Positions 52,216 to 60,845 of a stretch of 64,000 bases of DNA are shown here, piece after piece. A model generated the notes under the pieces. It ran no database searches. It saw only the letters and a list, made by a program, of their open reading frames with translations, and had not been told where the DNA came from. The DNA comes from Thermoactinomycetaceae bacterium (GTDB lineage: Bacteria; Bacillota; Bacilli; Thermoactinomycetales; Thermoactinomycetaceae). Position 1 is the first letter of the stretch; the number at the start of each line of letters is the position of its first letter. Position numbers and translations under genes: made by a program. Where the stretch lies: positions 26,830 through 90,829 of the forward strand of contig JANWIG010000054.1 of the NCBI GenBank assembly GCA_025449975.1, in the 5' to 3' direction.

Positions 52216-53955
52216 ATGGATAGACGGCGAGTATGGTGGGTCAACCAGGGAGATTTACTAGAAATCGAAAAAGAAGCAGGCATGATCTGGACACCGTTGG
52301 ATCCTCTTTACCAAGAGGAAAGCCTAAACCAGATCGCCATCGGGGATATCCTTCTCCACCATGCGCACGGAAAACTTTTATATATTAGCCAAGCTAGTTC
52401 CTCACTGGAGGAGCTTCGCCCCAGAGCCGACTTGACGGAATTGGGACGAGCCATTCGTTTAGAATCGCATCCCTTACAGCCAGCGATGGAAAGAGAAGAG
52501 CTGGTTCGTTTGTTTGGGTCCTTGCCGAAAACGTACGCATCCATCCCCACTTTTGAAACAGAAGGGAAAGGCTCGATCTCTCCGTTTCCACTTGAGGCGT
52601 TGCGTCTGTTGTATCTGATCGAAAAGCAAAGATACAATTGGCCGTCCTTTGTAAAAGAATTGTTTGCGGATCGGAAATATTGGATTTTTCAGTGCAATCC
52701 GAAGAAATTCGCTTTTCAGCGAGCTGTTCAGGATGGCATCCGGCATTTTACTTGGAAAGTCTCAGCTTATTGGCAACAGATTCGTCCTGGAGATAAAGTG
52801 ATCATCTGGATGACCGGAAAAGAAGGGGGATGTCAGGCGCTGGGTACCGTTTGTTCAGAAGTAGGAAGGTATCCGCTTCTTGAGCAGGAAAAGAGCTACT
52901 ATCTTGAAGATCAACCGCAAGAGATCAAAGGATGTCAGATCGAACTGGACTATGTCTTTGATGCGCCATTGATTACCAAGCGGATGATTCGGGATCATCC
53001 GGTGTTGGCATTGATGCGTGTAGGGTATCGGGGGACGAATTTTACCGCGACACTTGAGCAGTATGAAGCGATCTTAGATCGATGGCTTGCTAAGCGGAAG
53101 AAAAATAGTGTGAAGTCGAGCACCCGCTCTACTTATTCGCTTGCTCAGCTTGCTCAAGAAACTTATTTAACGGAGAGCGAACTCATGAGCTGGTTGGAGC
53201 AAATCAAACGAAAAAAACAAGCGATTTTCTATGGTCCACCAGGTGTGGGGAAAACCTACCTAGCGAAAAAGTGGGCACGGTTTTTTACCGAATCAGGTCG
53301 AGGATTTACCGAGATCGTCCAATTTCATCCCAGTTATAGCTATGAAGACTTTATCCAAGGAATCCGCCCGCAGATTACGAAAACGGGAGAGATGATCTAT
53401 ACCATGCAACCGGGGATTTTTCACCGTTTGTGTCAGCGGGCTCGTCAAACGACAGACCCCTGCGTATTGATCATTGATGAGATCAATCGAGCCGATCTAT
53501 CACGGGTATTTGGCGAGTTGCTATACGCCTTGGAGTATCGGGATCAAGAGATCCAACTTTCCAGCGGCGATGTTTTTTCTGTGCCCAGTAATCTACTGAT
53601 CTTGGGGACGATGAATACGGCTGACCGTTCCATTGCGTTGGTAGACTATGCCTTGCGACGCCGCTTCTCTCTCATTCGCATTCATCCCAATTATGCGGCT
53701 TTGCGAGGCTATCATCTGTCTTTTGGAGAGAAGATCGAGCCGCTGATCAATGTGCTACAGAGGATCAATCAGCAAATCGGAGATCCACAGCTGGAGATCG
53801 GAATCTCCTATTTTCTCGTTCACGATCTTTTGGAGAGGCTCGAAGGGATTTGGCGAATGGAAATAGAGCCTTATTTGGAGGAGACCTTTTTACACCATCC
53901 AGAAATGCTCCGCACCTATTGCTGGGAGAAGATTAAAAAGCGGGTGAAAGGATGA
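52216..53955 (+). CDS. mcrB: McrB-type GTPase with tandem PUA-like (EVE) DNA-recognition domains
   Basis: A 579-residue motor and specificity subunit of a type IV restriction system that cuts modified DNA. The N-terminal region (about 5-70) has VWWVNQGD, IWTPLDPLYQE and IAIGDILLHHA, the pattern of a PUA-like reader. A clear EVE domain follows at about 153-291 (KYWIFQCNP, IRPGDKVIIWMTG). The AAA+ domain has Walker A GPPGVGKT (340-347), Walker B VLIIDEINRADLSRVFGELL and the McrB mark MNTADRSIALVDYALRRRF. ATG 52216 follows AAGGAG. It overlaps mcrC by four bases. Confidence 0.9.
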   Translation: MDRRRVWWVNQGDLLEIEKEAGMIWTPLDPLYQEESLNQIAIGDILLHHAHGKLLYISQASSSLEELRPRADLTELGRAIRLESHPLQPAMEREELVRLFGSLPKTYASIPTFETEGKGSISPFPLEALRLLYLIEKQRYNWPSFVKELFADRKYWIFQCNPKKFAFQRAVQDGIRHFTWKVSAYWQQIRPGDKVIIWMTGKEGGCQALGTVCSEVGRYPLLEQEKSYYLEDQPQEIKGCQIELDYVFDAPLITKRMIRDHPVLALMRVGYRGTNFTATLEQYEAILDRWLAKRKKNSVKSSTRSTYSLAQLAQETYLTESELMSWLEQIKRKKQAIFYGPPGVGKTYLAKKWARFFTESGRGFTEIVQFHPSYSYEDFIQGIRPQITKTGEMIYTMQPGIFHRLCQRARQTTDPCVLIIDEINRADLSRVFGELLYALEYRDQEIQLSSGDVFSVPSNLLILGTMNTADRSIALVDYALRRRFSLIRIHPNYAALRGYHLSFGEKIEPLINVLQRINQQIGDPQLEIGISYFLVHDLLERLEGIWRMEIEPYLEETFLHHPEMLRTYCWEKIKKRVKG

Positions 53956-55163
53956 AACCATCGATCAATTGGTTGGAGCTGGTCGAACATCAGCCCAAAT
54001 GGTTGCCTTCTTCTACTTTTTCCGAAGAGATCGGTCTTCTTCTCTGGCAACGTTATTCCAAACAATTGGAAATAGAATTTCCCAACCGTAAAACCAATTT
54101 TCATTGGAAATTGCGGTCACGCGGCTGGGTAGGATCGATTCCTTTGAGTAAACGACTGGGTTTATGGCTTCTACCACAAGTATCGATGACACACTTTTAT
54201 ACGATGTTCGCTTATGTCTACGGCGAAGAATGGCCATGGCAAAAGGAACTTAGCCAGTGTGATACGATTCCGACTTTTTATAAGCAGCTGGCTCAATTGT
54301 TGATCAGAAAGATGAATGAGCGATTGCGCCGTGGGCTTTACCGACAATACCATCGTAAACAGGCTCATCGATCAGCGATTCGGGGAAGAATCGATTTTCA
54401 GCAAATGATCCGGCAACCTTCGATAGGTAAAATGCCTTGTCAATACCAAGAACAGACCGTTGATCATGAAGACAATCAAATTCTCCTTTGGACGCTGCAT
54501 ATGTTGTCACAAAGCAGGTGGTGCAGTGACCAAGAGATCGCTTTCCCGTTGCGCCAAGCTTATCGGATGATGAAACAAAGCGTCTCCCTCAAACCCTTTA
54601 CATCGGCCGATTGTCGGCGCACATATCATCGGCTCAATCAAGATTATCTCTTGCTCCATTCGCTTTGTCGCTTTTTTCTCGATCATCGTTCCCATGTCCA
54701 GCAAAAAGGGGAGGAATGGATGCTTCCTTTTTGTCTTCATATGGCTACCCTCTATGAACGCTTTGTCACAGCATGGCTGCGTCGGCATTTGCCAAGGCAG
54801 TATCGGTTGAGCAGTCAAGAAGTGACGGAGATCGGGGAGAATGCTTTTTCCTTTCGACTTGATCTGGTCGTCTATCAGGGAGAAAAAGCGCGATCTGTTT
54901 TAGACATCAAGTATAAACAAGATCGCCGCCCGCAACCGCGTGATCTCATGCAAATCATCGCTTATGCCTATGCCAAAGGATGTAAAGAAGCGGTTTTGGT
55001 TTACCCGACAGAGGAAATCGAGCCGTTCGATGAATATGTTCAACAGATTCGTGTGCGCACCCTTGCTTTTCCACTTGTGGGCGATTTAGAGAAAAATGGA
55101 CAGCGATTTTTAGAGGAATTTCTCTGTTCATTCGCTAAAAGAAAAGCCATCTCTCAAAAATAG
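53952..55163 (+). CDS. mcrC: McrC-type nuclease subunit
   Basis: A 403-residue nuclease partner of the upstream McrB. The C-terminal PD-(D/E)xK site is seen as FRLDLVVYQG with Asp304 and VLDIKYK with Asp318 and Lys320, followed by DLMQIIAYAYA. The N-terminal half, which contacts and stimulates the McrB GTPase hexamer in known systems, is divergent. It starts in an ATGA overlap with mcrB and ends at a strong terminator, so the two form a closed two-gene operon. Confidence 0.88.
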   Translation: MKPSINWLELVEHQPKWLPSSTFSEEIGLLLWQRYSKQLEIEFPNRKTNFHWKLRSRGWVGSIPLSKRLGLWLLPQVSMTHFYTMFAYVYGEEWPWQKELSQCDTIPTFYKQLAQLLIRKMNERLRRGLYRQYHRKQAHRSAIRGRIDFQQMIRQPSIGKMPCQYQEQTVDHEDNQILLWTLHMLSQSRWCSDQEIAFPLRQAYRMMKQSVSLKPFTSADCRRTYHRLNQDYLLLHSLCRFFLDHRSHVQQKGEEWMLPFCLHMATLYERFVTAWLRRHLPRQYRLSSQEVTEIGENAFSFRLDLVVYQGEKARSVLDIKYKQDRRPQPRDLMQIIAYAYAKGCKEAVLVYPTEEIEPFDEYVQQIRVRTLAFPLVGDLEKNGQRFLEEFLCSFAKRKAISQK

Positions 55164-55176
55164 GGAGATGGTTTTT
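55147..55176 (+). terminator. Terminator of mcrBC
   Basis: CCATCTCTC and GGGAGATGG form a stem (with one G-T pair) followed by TTTTT. Confidence 0.85.
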
Positions 55177-55179
55177 CTA

Positions 55180-55208
55180 TTGGAGGAATTGTCGGAAATC
55201 GCTATACT
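55180..55208 (+). promoter_or_regulatory. Sigma-A promoter upstream of cas6
   Basis: TTGGAG, a 17-base spacer and TATACT lie right after the mcrBC terminator and 380 bases before cas6. A perfect palindrome TATTCCGGAATA at 55234-55245 is just downstream and could be an operator. The rest of 55246-55588 has no convincing gene. Confidence 0.5.
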
Positions 55209-55588
55209 AAAAGCTAGAAGGTTATATGTATCCTATTCCGGAATAAGAGATCAAGTTAGGTTGCTCTAAGCAAGATTGGCAATAGTCAATTGGTCGATCT
55301 TTTTATATAAATATATACAAAAAGGGGTTGGACGATGTAGGAAAAAGGAATCGAAATCATTAGAGAGAGATAGAAGCTTTATTTTCGCTTGAAAGGGGGG
55401 AACCTGCTACAAAACATAGAAAGCCCAGCAAAAGATGCAAGCATGCCTGTCAATATTTTACAAAGTTATCTGGATTTATCCATCACTTGTGAAGCTGTAT
55501 GCTAATGGATGATTGCCAAGCTGAAGACGAGATGCGTGCAAATTATCTATATAGATGAATATGTTTCTATGTTTTTGGTAGCAGAATT

Positions 55589-56326
55589 ATGTATCGGTTA
55601 CATTTACAAGTCTACTCAAAGTCTTATTTTACAGGTGTAGGGGTCTTAACAAAACGATTGCATGCTTTAATATTGGAAGGGATCCAACAAGTTAATCCAA
55701 CTCTTTCTCAACAGCTACATGATGGAAAAGAGCGGCAGGCTTTTTCTACTTATTTTATGCCTAATGAAATCATTATCAGCTCAATTATGTTTGAAGTGAT
55801 TCAAAGTTTGCAGCAAAGATTTTTGACGAATGATCAAATTGATTTGGGGCGGTGGAAAGGGATTGTTCAAGAGATGCACTTATATCAATTTACGCAAGAC
55901 GATATCATTCATCAGTTCTCCGATAAATTGACCCTTCAGTTTCTAACACCGACCACTTTTTATCAGCAAGGAAACTATTATCCACTGCCAGAGTTGACCC
56001 GACTATTTGTCAGTGCCAATAAGTTATTGGTCACTATTGAAAACCTAGATATTCCGCGGAGCGAATTGGAAGCGGATGTTCGTAAAATCCGCATCGAATA
56101 TGCTTCCGTCACTACCGAACGCGTCGATTTTGGTAAGTTTGGTGTGATCGGTTTTACGGGGAGTCTCGCGCTGAATATGAAAGCACTCCCACCAACTAAA
56201 CAAGCGCTTTTTTGGCGATTGGCTGTATACGGCTCGTTGATGGGCTTTGGTTATAAAACGGCGTGGGGGCTTGGTCAAGCGCGTATCAAACCATTTGCTT
56301 ATCCCACAAAGGAAGGAAATCGATAA
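55589..56326 (+). CDS. cas6: CRISPR-associated endoribonuclease Cas6
   Basis: A 245-residue RAMP protein that cuts precursor crRNA within the repeat. The N-terminal ferredoxin-like fold shows RLHALILEGI and LHDGKERQAFSTYFMP. The second fold includes LTLQFLTPTTF, PELTRLFVSANK and FTGSLALNM, and the C-terminus has the glycine-rich loop GFGYKTAWGLGQ (219-230) typical of Cas6. No other cas gene lies within the window, but a probable CRISPR repeat starts at its right edge. The ribosome site is poor. The downstream terminator makes it monocistronic. Confidence 0.85.
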   Translation: MYRLHLQVYSKSYFTGVGVLTKRLHALILEGIQQVNPTLSQQLHDGKERQAFSTYFMPNEIIISSIMFEVIQSLQQRFLTNDQIDLGRWKGIVQEMHLYQFTQDDIIHQFSDKLTLQFLTPTTFYQQGNYYPLPELTRLFVSANKLLVTIENLDIPRSELEADVRKIRIEYASVTTERVDFGKFGVIGFTGSLALNMKALPPTKQALFWRLAVYGSLMGFGYKTAWGLGQARIKPFAYPTKEGNR

Positions 56327-56364
56327 AGATTCGTTCCAGGTAGTTGCTGTATTTCATTGGAAAA

Positions 56365-56397
56365 AAACAGCTAGCCAAGAAGTGGGCTAGCTGTTTT
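56365..56397. terminator. Bidirectional terminator cas6 / DUF779 gene
   Basis: AAACAGCTAGCC and GGCTAGCTGTTT form a perfect stem with T-rich tails on both strands. Confidence 0.88.
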
Positions 56398-56431
56398 AAT
56401 TATTTTTCTATTATTTTCCTGTTCGTTAGTC

Positions 56432-56746
56432 CTAGAACCGAATCAAAAACCGAACTCCCAATGGGATCTCCAAAGAAAATGAGGCACCTCTGCCTTCCGT
56501 GACGTCCAGTAGCATGGGGGTGTGTTGCCAGTACGCATAGTCCACTCGCGAAATGTAAAAAGGTACGCCTTCTACTTCGCCGAGCTGTACATCGCTGTTG
56601 CCTATGCGAAACTCTCCTTTTCGAAAGCACATCGGTACACTTCCATCACAGCAACCGCCACTAAGATGAAACATCAGCTCACCGTGTTGTTCTCGTAGCT
56701 GTTGGATCACTTCTTTCGCTTTCTCTGTCACTTGGATCTTTTTCAT
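56432..56746 (-). CDS. DUF779 domain protein
   Basis: A 104-residue protein whose central HLSGGCCDGSVPMC, with three cysteines, is the mark of DUF779. Genes of this family commonly sit beside acetaldehyde-type aldehyde dehydrogenases, as here, and may support that enzyme; its biochemical role is unknown. ATG 56746 is the better start; GTG 56758 abuts its ribosome site. It is the last gene of the adh-aldh unit. Confidence 0.85.
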   Translation of the reverse strand: MKKIQVTEKAKEVIQQLREQHGELMFHLSGGCCDGSVPMCFRKGEFRIGNSDVQLGEVEGVPFYISRVDYAYWQHTPMLLDVTEGRGASFSLEIPLGVRFLIRF

Positions 56747-56814
56747 CCGCTCACTCACCTCTTAAGAAAAAAGTCGGTAACCGTAGGGGGCCGGTTACCG
56801 AAAGGAAGTTGAGT

Positions 56815-58347
56815 TTAGAAGAAGCCCATGGGGTTTTTGTCATAAGAAATTAGGAGGTTTTTCGTTTGACGATAATGATCCAGCATCATTTTATGCGTCT
56901 CACGACCGATTCCGGATTGCTTATAGCCACCGAAAGCAGCGTGAGCAGGATACATGTGATAGCAGTTGACCCATACCCGACCCGCTTCGATTTTGCGAGC
57001 GATCTGGTAGGCTTGATGCATATCGCGTGTCCACAGTCCCGAGCCGAGACCGTATAAGGTGTCGTTGGCGATTTCCAAGAGCTCTTCTTCGTCTTTAAAA
57101 GTGGTCACCGAGACGACCGGACCGAAGATTTCTTCTTGGAAAATGCGCATTTTGTTGTGTCCTTTAAACACGGTGGGTTGGATGTAGTATCCATTGGGGT
57201 GAACAGGGTTTTCAAAAGGCTTTCCACCCGTTAGCACTTCCGCTCCTTCCCGTTTACCGATATTGATATAGCTTAAGATCTTTTCATATTGATCATTGGA
57301 TGCTTGCGCTCCCATCATCGTTTCTGGATGGAGCGGATCACCCATCTTGATTTTTCTTACCCGCTGTAAAGCCCGCTCGATAAACTCATCGTAAATGGAC
57401 TCTTGGATCAGCGCACGTGAAGGGCAAGTGCAGACCTCTCCTTGGTTGAGCGCAAACAGGGTAAACCCTTCTAAGGCTTTGTCCAGGAAGTTATCATCAT
57501 GACGCATGACGCTTTCGGTAAAGATATTTGGCGACTTTCCACCTAGCTCGAGCGTAACCGGTTTGATGTTTTCAGAGGCATACTGCATAATTAGACGCCC
57601 TGTTGTCGTTTCACCGGTAAAGGCTACTTTGCCAACCCGTGGTGAAGAGGCGAGCGGTGCCCCAGCTTCTGGACCAAACCCGTTAACGATATTTAAGACG
57701 CCGGGAGGGAGGAGATCGCCGACTAATTCGGCAAATAGCAAGATCGTCACCGGAGTTTGTTCAGCTGGCTTTAAGACCACGCAGTTTCCTGCAGCGAGAG
57801 CAGGAGCCAATTTCCATGCCGCCATCAACAATGGGAAGTTCCAAGGAATGATTTGTCCGACGACGCCGATCGGCTCTTTAATATGCATGGAAACGGTGGT
57901 GGCATCTAGCTCGGAAACACTTCCTTCTTCACCACGGATCACTCCAGCAAAGTAGCGGAAATGATCAATGGCTAGGGGAAGATCCGCATTCAACGTTTCC
58001 CGAATGGCTTTTCCATTGTCCCAGGTTTCAGATAAAGCGAGGCGCTCCAAATTTTGCTCCATCCGATCGGCCATTTTTAGGAGGATGTTGCTGCGTTCGG
58101 TTGCTGAAGTATTTCCCCATTTCTCTTTTGCTTGATGGGCTTTATCTAGAGCAAGCTCGATATCTGCTTTTTTACTGCGAGCCACACGGGTATAGACTTG
58201 TCCATTGACAGGAGAGGAGACTTCAAAATATTCTCCATCGATCGGCGGAACCCATTGTCCGCCGATGTAGTTGTCATATTTGGAGCGATATTGAATCAAA
58301 CTTCCTTCTGTATTTGGGGCACGGTAACCAGCAAGCTGTCCGCTCAT
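56815..58347 (-). CDS. Aldehyde dehydrogenase (ExaC/AcoD-like)
   Basis: A 510-residue NAD-dependent aldehyde dehydrogenase. The cofactor motif [16 protein letters not shown], general base Glu267 in [10 protein letters not shown] and the catalytic Cys306 in [12 protein letters not shown] are present. The context with two alcohol dehydrogenases and DUF779 points to oxidation of acetaldehyde or a similar short aldehyde to the acid. AGGGAG precedes ATG 58347 by nine bases. It lies 106 bases downstream of the zinc alcohol dehydrogenase on the same strand. Confidence 0.92.
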   Translation of the reverse strand: MSGQLAGYRAPNTEGSLIQYRSKYDNYIGGQWVPPIDGEYFEVSSPVNGQVYTRVARSKKADIELALDKAHQAKEKWGNTSATERSNILLKMADRMEQNLERLALSETWDNGKAIRETLNADLPLAIDHFRYFAGVIRGEEGSVSELDATTVSMHIKEPIGVVGQIIPWNFPLLMAAWKLAPALAAGNCVVLKPAEQTPVTILLFAELVGDLLPPGVLNIVNGFGPEAGAPLASSPRVGKVAFTGETTTGRLIMQYASENIKPVTLELGGKSPNIFTESVMRHDDNFLDKALEGFTLFALNQGEVCTCPSRALIQESIYDEFIERALQRVRKIKMGDPLHPETMMGAQASNDQYEKILSYINIGKREGAEVLTGGKPFENPVHPNGYYIQPTVFKGHNKMRIFQEEIFGPVVSVTTFKDEEELLEIANDTLYGLGSGLWTRDMHQAYQIARKIEAGRVWVNCYHMYPAHAAFGGYKQSGIGRETHKMMLDHYRQTKNLLISYDKNPMGFF

Positions 58348-58438
58348 TGTTTTACACTCCCTTTCAGATTGATGTGAAGAGAAGAAGGCGATTGCAAGAA
58401 ATGGTTGTTAAGGAGCTTTTTCTAGGCAGTACCGCTTT

Positions 58439-58452
58439 CGTAAACGTTTCCA
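58439..58452. promoter_or_regulatory. Possible cre site
   Basis: On the minus strand TGGAAACGTTTACG matches the cre consensus TGWAARCGYTWNCW at 12 of 14 positions. It lies between the zinc alcohol dehydrogenase and aldehyde dehydrogenase genes, so CcpA could lower expression of the latter. Confidence 0.4.
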
Positions 58453-58453
58453 T

Positions 58454-59467
58454 TTATTCTAAGGTCAAGACAACGCGACCGTTGATTTGTCCTTTTTCCA
58501 TCCGCTCAAATACTTCGTTGATTTTTTCAAGCGGTTGGGTTTCAATGATGGTTTTTACTTTACCTTGGGCCGCAAAATCCAATGCTTCTTGGAGGTCTTT
58601 TCTTGTTCCGACAATGGAGCCTTTCACTGTGACGCCATTGAGAACGGTATCAAAGATCGGGATCGGTAATTCTCCCGTTGGAAGCCCGACGACCACCAAT
58701 GACCCACCCCGACGAACGGAATGATAGGCCTGCTCAAATGCTTTTGGTGTAACAGCCACGCTGATCGCTGCGTGAGCACCGCCCACCTTTTGTTTAATGG
58801 CTTCGACTGGATCTTCTTTCATGCCGTTGACAGTGAGATCGGCTCCCAATTTGGTAGCGAGTTCTAGTTTTTCATCATGAATATCGACAGCGATCACGTT
58901 GTAGCCCATCGCTTTGGCATATTGCAGCGCAACGTGTCCCAAACCGCCGATTCCATAAATGGCAATCCACTCACCAGCTTGAGCACCGGTTACTTTTAGT
59001 GCTTTGTAAGTAGTAACACCAGCGCAGAAGATCGGAGCAGCTTCTGCAAAACCTAAGTTGTCTGGAATTTTGACAACATATGCAGCAGGTGCTTTGCAGT
59101 ACTCTGCATATCCTCCATCCACGGAGTAACCAGCATTTAACTGTTTCTCGCACAGAGTTTCCCAGCCAGTCAAACAATACTCGCATTCACCGCAGGCGGA
59201 ATAAAGCCACGGAATACCGACGCGATCTCCTACTTTAATCGAGGTAACCCCTTCGCCAACCTTTTCAACAACACCGACACCTTCATGCCCAGGAATGAGG
59301 GGAAGTTTTGGTTTTACTGGCCAATCTCCATGAGCGGCATGAAGATCTGTATGGCAGACTCCGCAGGCTTTGATTCTTACGAGGACTTCTCCATGACCAA
59401 TCTCAGGAACTTCTACTTCTTTGATCTCCAATTGTTGATGAAACTGATTGACAACCGCAGCTTTCAT
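58454..59467 (-). CDS. adhT: Zinc-dependent alcohol dehydrogenase (AdhT-like)
   Basis: A 337-residue medium-chain alcohol dehydrogenase close to the Geobacillus ADH-T type. Catalytic zinc ligands are in CGVCHTD and [10 protein letters not shown], with the later Cys in [13 protein letters not shown]. The structural zinc site is [15 protein letters not shown]. The Rossmann motif is [21 protein letters not shown] 59467 follows AGGAGG by seven bases. It is the first gene after the sigma-54 site at 59521. Confidence 0.94.
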   Translation of the reverse strand: MKAAVVNQFHQQLEIKEVEVPEIGHGEVLVRIKACGVCHTDLHAAHGDWPVKPKLPLIPGHEGVGVVEKVGEGVTSIKVGDRVGIPWLYSACGECEYCLTGWETLCEKQLNAGYSVDGGYAEYCKAPAAYVVKIPDNLGFAEAAPIFCAGVTTYKALKVTGAQAGEWIAIYGIGGLGHVALQYAKAMGYNVIAVDIHDEKLELATKLGADLTVNGMKEDPVEAIKQKVGGAHAAISVAVTPKAFEQAYHSVRRGGSLVVVGLPTGELPIPIFDTVLNGVTVKGSIVGTRKDLQEALDFAAQGKVKTIIETQPLEKINEVFERMEKGQINGRVVLTLE

Positions 59468-59520
59468 TTTCATTCCTCCTAAAAAATATTTTTATATATT
59501 TGGTTTTGCTCATTATTAAC

Positions 59521-59537
59521 TGCAAAAACGATGCCAA
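59521..59537 (-). promoter_or_regulatory. Sigma-54 promoter of the adh-aldh-DUF779 unit
   Basis: On the minus strand TTGGCATCGTTTTTGCA fits the -24/-12 consensus (YTGGCACGNNNNTTGCW) at all but two positions, with the required GG-N10-GC spacing. It lies 54 bases before the adhT start. A sigma-54 activator is encoded 2.6 kb away. Confidence 0.78.
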
Positions 59538-59576
59538 TATAAAAAAGTCCTTTTTCTATGTTTTTTGGGGTAAATT

Positions 59577-59634
59577 GGGACGAAGTTTTGTCTTTTATGC
59601 CGACTTTTCGTCTCTTATTGCCACTTTTTCGTCC
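59577..59634. promoter_or_regulatory. Candidate activator binding repeats between divergent dehydrogenases
   Basis: GACGAA at 59579 and TTCGTC at 59607 and 59628 form inverted and direct copies. The last two lie within longer near-repeats (ACTTTTCGTCTC and ACTTTTTCGTCC) spaced exactly 21 bases, two helical turns. They sit 40-110 bases upstream of the sigma-54 promoter, where an NtrC-type enhancer is expected. Confidence 0.55.
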
Positions 59635-59685
59635 TTTCGTTTCGGTGATAGATTTGTTAAAGTGACTACTAAGGGAGGGAGTAAA

Positions 59686-60840
59686 GTGAGGATTGCGAAA
59701 TTCATGACACCAGAAATTATTTATGGCACCCATTCATTAAGCCAGATCGGAGAGAGTGTCCGCCGTTTGGGAGCGAAAAAAGTCTTTATCGTCTCAGACC
59801 CGAAAGTGATTGATGTCGGCTGGGTGGAACAAGCGATCCATTATATCCAAAAAAGCGAACTGGACTATTATTTATGGACCGACACCACTCCCAACCCGAA
59901 AGATTTCGAAGTAGAGGCAGGTTGTCAGGCTTATCATGAAAGCGGTTGCAATGCAGTGATTGGTATTGGCGGTGGGAGTGCGATTGATGCTGCCAAATCG
60001 ATCGCCCTCTTGGGAAGCAACGGGGGAAAGATCCATCAATACGAGGGAGTCGATTGTGTCATTCGGCCGCTACCGCCGATGGTGATGGTTCCGACGACGG
60101 CTGGTTCGGGATCGGAAGTGTCCCAGTTTGCGATCATTGTTGATTCAAAGCGGAAAGTAAAAATGACGATTGTCTCCAAATCGTTGATCCCAGACATTGC
60201 AATCATTGATCCACAGACATTGATGACGAAAGATGCTCGGTTAACCGCAAACACAGGCATGGATGCGTTGACACATGCCATTGAATCCTATATTTCTTTG
60301 GCAGCGACTCCGCTAACGGAAGTATATTCTTTGGAAGCAATGCGTTTGATTCATAAATATCTACGTCCCTCTGTCGCCAGTCAGCACAACCAGGAAGCGA
60401 AAGAAGCGATGGCGATGGCGAGCCTCCTAGCGGGAATCGCCTTTTCCAATGCGATTTTAGGGGCGGTGCATGCTTTATCCCATCAACTGGGTGGCTTTCT
60501 GGACCTCCCGCATGGCGAGATGAATGCGATTCTCTTGCCTTATGTGATGGAATATAACCGGATTGCTGCACCGGAAAAATATAAAAAGATTGCTGAGGTG
60601 TTTGGTGAAAATGTGGAAGGAATGAGCACGACGAAAGCCTCGAGACTAGCTGTGCAGGCGGTGATTGAATTGGCTTGCGATCTCGGTATTCCCGATTCGT
60701 TATCCCATTTGGATCTAAAAGAGGAGCAGATCGACTTTCTTAGTCAAAATGCGGTTCAGGATTCTTGCATGGTTACCAATCCACGGGACATGACCGTTGC
60801 CGATGTCAAAAAACTGTTCCACCGTGTGTTGAAGGTGTGA
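59686..60840 (+). CDS. Iron-containing alcohol dehydrogenase
   Basis: A 384-residue group III alcohol dehydrogenase, the usual length. NAD-binding GIGGGSAIDAAKSIAL and TTAGSGSEVSQFAII are followed by metal ligands in DALTHAIESYIS, ALSHQLGGFLDLPHGEMNA and similar segments. GTG 59686, five bases after GGGAGGGAG, restores the normal N-terminus; an upstream in-frame extension is unsupported. It is divergent from adhT and is followed five bases later by the histidine kinase, so it probably shares their transcript. Confidence 0.92.
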   Translation: MRIAKFMTPEIIYGTHSLSQIGESVRRLGAKKVFIVSDPKVIDVGWVEQAIHYIQKSELDYYLWTDTTPNPKDFEVEAGCQAYHESGCNAVIGIGGGSAIDAAKSIALLGSNGGKIHQYEGVDCVIRPLPPMVMVPTTAGSGSEVSQFAIIVDSKRKVKMTIVSKSLIPDIAIIDPQTLMTKDARLTANTGMDALTHAIESYISLAATPLTEVYSLEAMRLIHKYLRPSVASQHNQEAKEAMAMASLLAGIAFSNAILGAVHALSHQLGGFLDLPHGEMNAILLPYVMEYNRIAAPEKYKKIAEVFGENVEGMSTTKASRLAVQAVIELACDLGIPDSLSHLDLKEEQIDFLSQNAVQDSCMVTNPRDMTVADVKKLFHRVLKV

Positions 60841-60845
60841 GGAAG

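Noticed and set aside
55391..55504. Possible CTG-start peptide behind AAGGGGGG upstream of cas6
   Set aside because: CTG starts are very rare, the 33-residue product has no clear pattern, and no terminator or partner supports it.
59500..59685. N-terminal extension of the iron alcohol dehydrogenase
   Set aside because: It would translate the sigma-54 and enhancer region and has no ribosome site; GTG 59686 gives the normal length.
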